64,000 nt of DNA from Elymus sibiricus (Eukaryota; Streptophyta; Magnoliopsida; Poales; Poaceae): the NCBI GenBank assembly GCA_039707655.1, contig CM077667.1, forward strand, positions 541,860,222 through 541,924,221, given 5' to 3'. Both the position numbers and the translations under genes were made by a program. Within the stretch, counting starts at the first letter, position 1, and each line of letters begins with the position of its first letter. Positions 56,825-64,000 of the stretch are shown here, piece after piece. Under the pieces are notes generated by a model. That model searched no databases and was not told the DNA's origin. It was given only the letters and a program-made list of their open reading frames with translations.

Positions 56825-57055
56825 CTTTTAGTGGATGTTCTTGCCTTCAAAGTTTCCGTTGCCCGCATAGTTATTCTTGTTCTTCAATTTGTGGGGCTGG
56901 AAATTCTTCTATGGTACCACGTTGGTACTATAATTTCCGTCATGAAAACGAGCATGTGTGTTTTTCTCCCTCGCCTTCTCATCCACATCAAGAGAGCCAA
57001 TATGATGGAGAAAAGTAAATTCTTGAATCTTGTGCTTAAGAGAAGTAGAGAAATT
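56825..57055 (-). pseudogene. Copia gag fragment, reversed, in U1
   Basis: The minus strand reads NFSTSLKHKIQEFTFLHHIG then SLDVDEKAREKNTHARFHDG, a tract like Copia gag in grasses. A stop follows, then QPHKLKNKNNYAGNGNF in the same frame. It is cut at the unit junction and lies in opposite orientation to the adjoining LTR remnant, so the locus was rearranged. Confidence 0.6.
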
Positions 57056-57704
57056 CACCAAATCATGCAGACGTGTGGGCACGGCCAAGCTAGACCCTAG
57101 GATGTCCAGTTTCGTTCCAACCTTGCGTGGGGGCCTAGCTTGGCCGTGCCCACACGTCTGCATGGTTTGGTGCAGTTGCATGCATGCGGTCACGTAGACC
57201 ATGTGCAACCAACACCGTTTCGATTTGCCGGAGGGGGTTTTCGACGGAGTTTATTTTTTGGATCCATTATGGTTTGGTTCGGTCTCACCGAGTGAACGTG
57301 ACCAAACTTGTGTACTCTTATGTATTCCACACGGTCTCACCGAGTCCACCGGGTGCCCCGTGACAAATTTTCTGACATCCATTCGGTCTGTCCGAAGTAA
57401 CTCTGCAGCTTCTACCCCTGACCTTGTTTTGGCTCTACAGGTTGCATACGACCTCGGATTAAGACGATTTTTATATCAAAATCAACCGTTTCGACGAGAC
57501 GAAGATTTTTCATGTTGATAACTTTTTCATTTGAGGCCATCTTAATTACGTTTTGTGCCCCTGACACCCGTCGGCCAACGGGAGGCCGACAGGCCCCCCT
57601 TCGGCCGCCTGGAGGCCGACGGGGTCATATTTCTGAATTTTTTGCATTCGGCCCTATAGTTTTCAAAATTGCTATAAAATACATTATAGTTTTGAAAAAA
57701 AATC

Positions 57705-57995
57705 GAAAAGACCAGCGAGGAAGAGAAGGCCAAGAACGAGCGTGATGCGAAAATGGGGATTGCACTGGGCTTGTGCATCAGCGAATACAGCGACGCCGTC
57801 TTCACCCTCGAGCAAGCACGCACGGACTTTGGCAACCGTGCTTATGAGGAAGCGGCACATAAGATCGGGGAGGCCAACTTCGCTGCAGATAATTGTGAGA
57901 AGGCGTTTTACAATCAGGGGGTGAATAACGTCATGAAACAAATGAACAAGAAGATGGATGATCGGTGCGACATCTCCTGGCAGCTTATATTTTAG
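57705..57995 (+). pseudogene. PMEI 3' half, second copy (U2)
   Basis: Identical coding sequence to 54687-54977, including the retained target-duplication copy gaaaagacc, the second cysteine pair and the stop. There is no signal peptide, N-terminal cysteine pair or promoter, so no functional inhibitor is expected. An ATG at 57753 opens 80 codons. Confidence 0.9.
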
Positions 57996-58282
57996 TCCCT
58001 GTGGAAACGTACGTATGTGTGGGTCATGGACTCACTTTATGTGATATTGCTCAAGAACGAAGAAACAAAGATACGAAGCATATAATTTTTGTTATGTTCT
58101 TGCATATATGGATCCCACACTATTAATAGTGGGGATCATTGCCATTCTTGAACGATTTGTTCAAACACACAAGTCCTTGCAAATATTCTCCACTCACATC
58201 ATTCACCATCACAACACACACCACTCCTATCGTACACACGTGACATACATATGCAACGACAAAAGAGCCCTAGGAACATTGT

Positions 58283-59842
58283 TCATTTCATACATATATA
58301 GGGCTACCTTGGAGTTCCACTGCATTCACTGCCATACCGGATGTCTAGTACCTATCGGTTGTCCGGTCCCTCATCTGGCACCGGATGTCCGATATACACA
58401 GGACGTCCAGTAAGCCTATACAAAACAAAAAACAACCAACATGAAGGAACTTTTGGTGGTTGCCGGATGTCCTATGGCTCACCATGCCACCGGATGTCTG
58501 GTCACTACCGAATGTCCGGTATACATGTCCAGAGCCAAAACTAATAGACTTCTAGTGTCCGCTGGACGTCCGGTACTCTTGCCACCGGATGTCCAATAAC
58601 CTCCGAATAACAGGTATACCTATACAAACAAAATTCCTCTGAGAATTGTCAGAATTCTTGTTCTCACTTGATGCCCAGTGATTTTTGAGCCACCAGATGT
58701 CTGATAAGTATCGGATGTCCAGTACATCTAGCAGTTTTCCTTATTTTCTACATGGTGCACTATCTCCAGTCACCGGATGTGTGGTGAAATCATCGGATGC
58801 CCGATACTTAAAGTGCACAGACAGCTCCAACGACCAGATCTAGGCTTTCCTATATATATCCCTCTCCCACTCCGGGAGAGGGTTGACCACTTCATCTGAA
58901 AACATGCAAGAACCCGAAAGTACTCCGTCTCACTCTCCTCTACACCAAATCCTAGACCCCGAAAGCATTTGTGAGATTTTGTGAGGGAAATTCTACCAAG
59001 TGATAGATCCACTCCCTCTCCCTCTTTTGACCAAAGAAAATCATGATATGAGCAAGTCTTGAGCATTTCCCACTTGATTTTATTAATCTTGGAGGTTTGA
59101 GACTCCTTGGCGATAGGCATTCTTTAGAGAGGACTCGTTGATTGTGATTACCGCCGAAAAGTTAGTGAAGGTTTGGAGGCGGCCTCAAGGTCTCTCACTA
59201 GTGGTTGAGAATCGCCTTCGTGGTGATATCCCAAGGGGAGAATAGGTTGAGCCTTCACAGCGTTAGTTTGCCTTTGTGGTAACATCCGCCCCTCCAGTGG
59301 TGACTAGCTTCCCTCCAAGAAAATGAACATTGAGATGCATCCTTGTCTCCGGAGTTTTGTTATTCCCTAACCCTAACTATCTACATATGGTTGTTTGTGT
59401 CATTGTCTTTACTTACATCATATTGTGCTTGCTTGTTCCCTTACTAGTTGTTGTTGTTGAACTACTACTAGCACTAGAATCATCTTTGCAATTGTTAGCC
59501 TCACTTTCATATTCCGCATAATTGCCTAAAATTTCTAAGTACTCCCTACATTCCAGAATACAAGGTGCATCTTTTTTCGCAAAAGTCAAACTGATGTGTG
59601 TTTGACCAACATTATAGAATAAACTATTAACATCTACAATATAAAATAGAAAATACATTTCATGATGAATCTAATGCTACAAATTTGGTATTGTAGATAT
59701 TGATATCTTTTTCTAAAAACTTCGTCAAACATGCACACGCTTGACTTTTGAAAAAACTAATACACCTTATATTTTAGAATGGAGTGAGTAGTTATTAAAG
59801 TTTGTAAGTGATATTCACGTCGCCTCTAGGTTCATATGGATC
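58283..59842 (+). mobile_element. LTR remnant, U2 copy
   Basis: Copy of 55265-56824 with U3-type variants near 58328 and 58559. Confidence 0.6.
59542..59788. mobile_element. Stowaway MITE, U2 copy
   Basis: Copy of 56524-56770 duplicated with the unit, not an independent insertion, since flanks match. Confidence 0.88.
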
Positions 59843-60073
59843 CTTTTAGTGGATGTTCTTGCCTTCAAAGTTTCCGTTGCCCGCATAGTTATTCTTGTTC
59901 TTCAATTTGTGGGGCTGGAAATTCTTCTATGGTACCACGTTGGTACTATAATTTCCGTCATGAAAACGAGCATGTGTGTTTTTCTCCCTCGCCTTCTCAT
60001 CCACATCAAGAGAGCCAATATGATGGAGAAAAGTAAATTCTTGAATCTTGTGCTTAAGAGAAGTAGAGAAATT
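59843..60073 (-). pseudogene. Copia gag fragment, U2 copy
   Basis: Same as 56825-57055, ending at the same junction base. Confidence 0.6.
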
Positions 60074-61053
60074 CACCAAATCATGCAGACGTGTGGGCAC
60101 GGCCAAGCTAGGCCCCCACGCAAGGTTGGAACGAAACCGGACACCGAACGAACGTTGCGTCACGTCCGGCCAGTGTTTTAGGGTTTTTTTCACCGGGAAA
60201 ATCCTAGGAAATGCATCGAGCGTTGGAAATAGATGCAAACTGGCATGCGTGCTCTCGATGGTGATGCCAACGTGTGGAAAAAGTTTTGGGCCATTTGGCG
60301 GAGTCGTAAAAAAAACTCCTTCGGAAACCCCCTCCGGCAGACCGAAACGATGCTGGTTGCACATGGTCTATGTGACCGCATGCATGCAACTGCACCAAAT
60401 CATGCAGAAGTGTGGGCACGGACAAGCTAGACCCTAGGATGTCCAGTTTCGTTCCAACCTTGCGTGGGGGCCTAGCTTGGCCGTGCCCACACGTCTGCAT
60501 GGTTTGGTGCAGTTGCATGCATGCGGTCACGTGGACCATGTGCAACCAACACCGTTTCGATTTGCCGGAGGGGGTTTTCGACGGAGTTTATTTTTTGGAT
60601 CCATTCGGAGCCTCCGAGTGGTTTGGTTCGGTCTCACCGAGTGAACGTGACCAAACTTGTGTACTCTTATGTATTCCACACGGTCTCACCGAGTCCACCG
60701 GGTGCCCCGTGACAAATTTTCTGACATCCATTCGGTCTGTCCGAAGTAACTCTGCAGCTTCTGCCCCTGACCTTGTTTTGGCTCTACAGGTTGCATACGA
60801 CCTCGGATTAAGACGATTTTTATATCAAAATCAACCGTTTCGAAGAGACGAAGATTTTTCATGTTGATAACTTTTTCATTTGAGGCCATCTTAATTACGT
60901 TTTGTGCCCCTGACACCCGTCGGCCAACGGGAGGCCGACAGGCCCCCCTTCGGCCGCCTGGAGGCCGACGGGGTCATATTTCTGAATTTTTTGCATTCGG
61001 CCCTATAGTTTTCAAAATTGCTATAAAATACATTATAGTTTTGAAAAAAAATC

Positions 61054-61344
61054 GAAAAGACCAGCGAGGAAGAGAAGGCCAAGAACGAGCGTGATGCGAA
61101 AATGGGGATTGCACTGGGCTTGTGCATCAGCGAATACAGCGACGCCGTCTTCACCCTCGAGCAAGCACGCACGGACTTTGGCAACCGTGCTTATGAGGAA
61201 GCGGCACATAAGATCGGGGAGGCCAACTTCGCTGCAGATAATTGTGAGAAGGCGTTTTACAATCAGGGGGTGAATAACGTCATGAAACAAATGAACAAGA
61301 AGATGGATGATCGGTGCGACATCTCCTGGCAGCTTATATTTTAG
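61054..61344 (+). pseudogene. PMEI 3' half, third copy (U3)
   Basis: Same coding sequence as in U1 and U2; ATG at 61102 opens 80 codons. It lacks the first half of the protein and any promoter. Confidence 0.9.
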
Positions 61345-61631
61345 TCCCTGTGGAAACGTACGTATGTGTGGGTCATGGACTCACTTTATGTGATATTGCT
61401 CAAGAACGAAGAAACAAAGATACGAAGCATATAATTTTTGTTATGTTCTTGCATATATGGATCCCACACTATTAATAGTGGGGATCATTGCCATTCTTGA
61501 ACGATTTGTTCAAACACACAAGTCCTTGCAAATATTCTCCACTCACATCATTCACCATCACAACACACACCACTCCTATCGTACACACGTGACATACATA
61601 TGCAACGACAAAAGAGCCCTAGGAACATTGT

Positions 61632-63191
61632 TCATTTCATACATATATAGGGCTACCTTGGAGTTCCACTGCATTCACTGCCATACCGGATGTCTAGTAC
61701 CTATCGGTTGTCCGGTCCCTCATCTGGCACCGGATGTCCGATATACACAGGACGTCCAGTAAGCCTATACAAAACAAAAAACAACCAACATGAAGGAACT
61801 TTTGGTGGTTGCCGGATGTCCTATGGCTCACCATGCCACCGGATGTCTGGTCACTACCGAATGTCCGGTATACATGTCCAGAGCCAAAACTAATAGACTT
61901 CTAGTGTCCGCTGGACGTCCGGTACTCTTGCCACCGGATGTCCAATAACCTCCGAATAACAGGTATACCTATACAAACAAAATTCCTCTGAGAATTGTCA
62001 GAATTCTTGTTCTCACTTGATGCCCAGTGATTTTTGAGCCACCAGATGTCTGATAAGTATCGGATGTCCAGTACATCTAGCAGTTTTCCTTATTTTCTAC
62101 ATGGTGCACTATCTCCAGTCACCGGATGTGTGGTGAAATCATCGGATGCCCGATACTTAAAGTGCACAGACAGCTCCAACGACCAGATCTAGGCTTTCCT
62201 ATATATATCCCTCTCCCACTCCGGGAGAGGGTTGACCACTTCATCTGAAAACATGCAAGAACCCGAAAGTACTCCGTCTCACTCTCCTCTACACCAAATC
62301 CTAGACCCCGAAAGCATTTGTGAGATTTTGTGAGGGAAATTCTACCAAGTGATAGATCCACTCCCTCTCCCTCTTTTGACCAAAGAAAATCATGATATGA
62401 GCAAGTCTTGAGCATTTCCCACTTGATTTTATTAATCTTGGAGGTTTGAGACTCCTTGGCGATAGGCATTCTTTAGAGAGGACTCGTTGATTGTGATTAC
62501 CGCCGAAAAGTTAGTGAAGGTTTGGAGGCGGCCTCAAGGTCTCTCACTAGTGGTTGAGAATCGCCTTCGTGGTGATATCCCAAGGGGAGAATAGGTTGAG
62601 CCTTCACAGCGTTAGTTTGCCTTTGTGGTAACATCCGCCCCTCCAGTGGTGACTAGCTTCCCTCCAAGAAAATGAACATTGAGATGCATCCTTGTCTCCG
62701 GAGTTTTGTTATTCCCTAACCCTAACTATCTACATATGGTTGTTTGTGTCATTGTCTTTACTTACATCATATTGTGCTTGCTTGTTCCCTTACTAGTTGT
62801 TGTTGTTGAACTACTACTAGCACTAGAATCATCTTTGCAATTGTTAGCCTCACTTTCATATTCCGCATAATTGCCTAAAATTTCTAAGTACTCCCTACAT
62901 TCCAGAATACAAGGTGCATCTTTTTTCGCAAAAGTCAAACTGATGTGTGTTTGACCAACATTATAGAATAAACTATTAACATCTACAATATAAAATAGAA
63001 AATACATTTCATGATGAATCTAATGCTACAAATTTGGTATTGTAGATATTGATATCTTTTTCTAAAAACTTCGTCAAACATGCACACGCTTGACTTTTGA
63101 AAAAACTAATACACCTTATATTTTAGAATGGAGTGAGTAGTTATTAAAGTTTGTAAGTGATATTCACGTCGCCTCTAGGTTCATATGGATC
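61632..63191 (+). mobile_element. LTR remnant, U3 copy
   Basis: Copy of 58283-59842. Confidence 0.6.
62891..63137. mobile_element. Stowaway MITE, U3 copy
   Basis: Copy of 56524-56770 carried by the unit. Confidence 0.88.
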
Positions 63192-63422
63192 CTTTTAGTG
63201 GATGTTCTTGCCTTCAAAGTTTCCGTTGCCCGCATAGTTATTCTTGTTCTTCAATTTGTGGGGCTGGAAATTCTTCTATGGTACCACGTTGGTACTATAA
63301 TTTCCGTCATGAAAACGAGCATGTGTGTTTTTCTCCCTCGCCTTCTCATCCACATCAAGAGAGCCAATATGATGGAGAAAAGTAAATTCTTGAATCTTGT
63401 GCTTAAGAGAAGTAGAGAAATT
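63192..63422 (-). pseudogene. Copia gag fragment, U3 copy
   Basis: Same as 56825-57055, ending at the U3/U4 junction. Confidence 0.6.
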
Positions 63423-64000
63423 CACCAAATCATGCAGACGTGTGGGCACGGCCAAGCTAGGCCCCCACGCAAGGTTGGAACGAAACCGGACACCGAACGA
63501 ACGTTGCGTCACGTCCGGCCAGTGTTTTAGGGTTTTTTTCACCGGGAAAATCCTAGGAAATGCATCGAGCGTTGGAAATAGATGCAAACTGGCATGCGTG
63601 CTCTCGATGGTGATGCCAACGTGTGGAAAAAGTTTTGGGCCATTTGGCGGAGTCGTAAAAAAAACTCCTTCGGAAACCCCCTCCGGCAGACCGAAACGAT
63701 GCTGGTTGCACATGGTCTATGTGACCGCATGCATGCAACTGCACCAAATCATGCAGAAGTGTGGGCACGGACAAGCTAGACCCTAGGATGTCCAGTTTCG
63801 TTCCAACCTTGCGTGGGGGCCTAGCTTGGCCGTGCCCACACGTCTGCATGGTTTGGTGCAGTTGCATGCATGCGGTCACGTGGACCATGTGCAACCAACA
63901 CCGTTTCGATTTGCCGGAGGGGGTTTTCGACGGAGTTTATTTTTTGGATCCATTCGGAGCCTCCGAGTGGTTTGGTTCGGTCTCACCGAGTGAACGTGAC
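63423..64000 (+). repeat. tandem unit U4 (truncated by window edge)
   Basis: The visible 578 bp match the start of U3, including its private variants (gcgttggaaat, tggtctatgtg, gacaagctag). The array therefore continues to the right. Confidence 0.9.

Larger units (their letters stand above)
54038..57055 (+). repeat. tandem unit U1 (3018 bp)
   Basis: Contains palindrome arm, MULE right TIR, PMEI 3' half, PMEI downstream DNA, LTR remnant with MITE, and reversed gag fragment. The boundary was set at caccaaatcatgcagacg, which recurs at 57056, 60074 and 63423. Confidence 0.9.
57056..60073 (+). repeat. tandem unit U2 (3018 bp)
   Basis: Same length as U1 and almost identical. The left part carries U1-type variants (missing 12 bp, cttctacccc, cgacgagacg) and the right part U3-type variants (cattcactgcc at 58325, tgtccgctgg). 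Confidence 0.9.
60074..63422 (+). repeat. tandem unit U3 (3349 bp)
   Basis: Longer than U1/U2 by one 319-bp repeat at its head and 12 bp (within cggagcctccgag near 60606) in the TIR. Confidence 0.9.

Noticed and set aside
60412..60867. 151-codon frame spanning the MULE arm in U3
   Set aside because: It is open only because the TIR sequence lacks stops in that frame; the U1 and U2 versions are broken by the 12-bp deletion. No homology recognised.
59542..63137. Independent Stowaway insertions
   Set aside because: Flanking sequence and position are the same in every unit, so there was one insertion copied with the unit.
54038..64000. Assembly artefact as explanation for the tandem units
   Set aside because: Units differ in length (3018 versus 3349 bp) and at several variant sites with a mosaic second unit, which a simple assembly duplication would not create. 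U3/U4 identity alone would not exclude an artefact.

Overview
The window is intergenic DNA from a large, repeat-rich grass genome, most likely a Triticeae species (wheat, Aegilops or barley type). The diagnostic element is an Angela/BARE1-type Copia retrotransposon, whose LTR starts TGTTGGAAATATGCCC and carries a gag-protease-integrase-RT-RNase H polyprotein. Around it lie Athila-like Gypsy LTRs, Helitrons with 3' ends of the CCCGTTGCAACGCACGG..CTAGT type, a Stowaway MITE and cereal LINE tails. There are no bacterial-type genes, rRNA genes or CRISPR arrays. Only two host genes can be supported.

Layout. 1-2009 is the 5' end (LTR plus gag start) of a minus-strand LTR retrotransposon that continues off the left edge. 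It sits inside the 5' LTR of the Angela element, which occupies the window to 24432 and begins left of it. A 1.0-kb solo LTR (2036-3059, target duplication ctaaa) interrupts the same Angela LTR. The Angela polyprotein runs from 5568 to 22600 and is split by two further nested elements: A (7910-13581) and Athila-like B (13617-20983), inserted only 35 bp apart. The RT-RNase H half has four in-frame stops. 24433-28206 holds a MITE-like inverted repeat and a probable Helitron carrying gene-like fragments and an ORF-less LINE.

29479-29960 is a small, apparently intact two-exon gene for a secreted eight-cysteine defensin-like peptide, with a 207-bp solo LTR just downstream. 32770-42332 is a Copia element (C) with nearly identical LTRs but a thoroughly decayed coding region, inserted in a DNA repeat rich in GAGAGGCACG units. 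A small Helitron (42548-43617), locally duplicated repeat DNA, a second ORF-less LINE on the minus strand (45670-47031) and 4 kb of T-rich or A-rich low-complexity DNA follow.

At the right end, a pectin-methylesterase/invertase-inhibitor (PMEI) gene (52237-54977) is split by a 2.2-kb Mutator-like element with about 600-bp terminal inverted repeats and a 9-bp target duplication. The MULE right arm, the 3' half of the PMEI gene, an LTR remnant containing a Stowaway MITE, and a reversed Copia gag fragment together form a unit repeated in tandem (3018, 3018, 3349 bp and a fourth copy cut by the right edge). Unit boundaries coincide with one arm of a large palindrome, and the second unit is a mosaic of the first and third. 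This tandem amplification and the defensin-like gene are the most interesting items. A recurrent feature is clusters of short CCGG-type palindromes in the U3 regions of several different LTR families.
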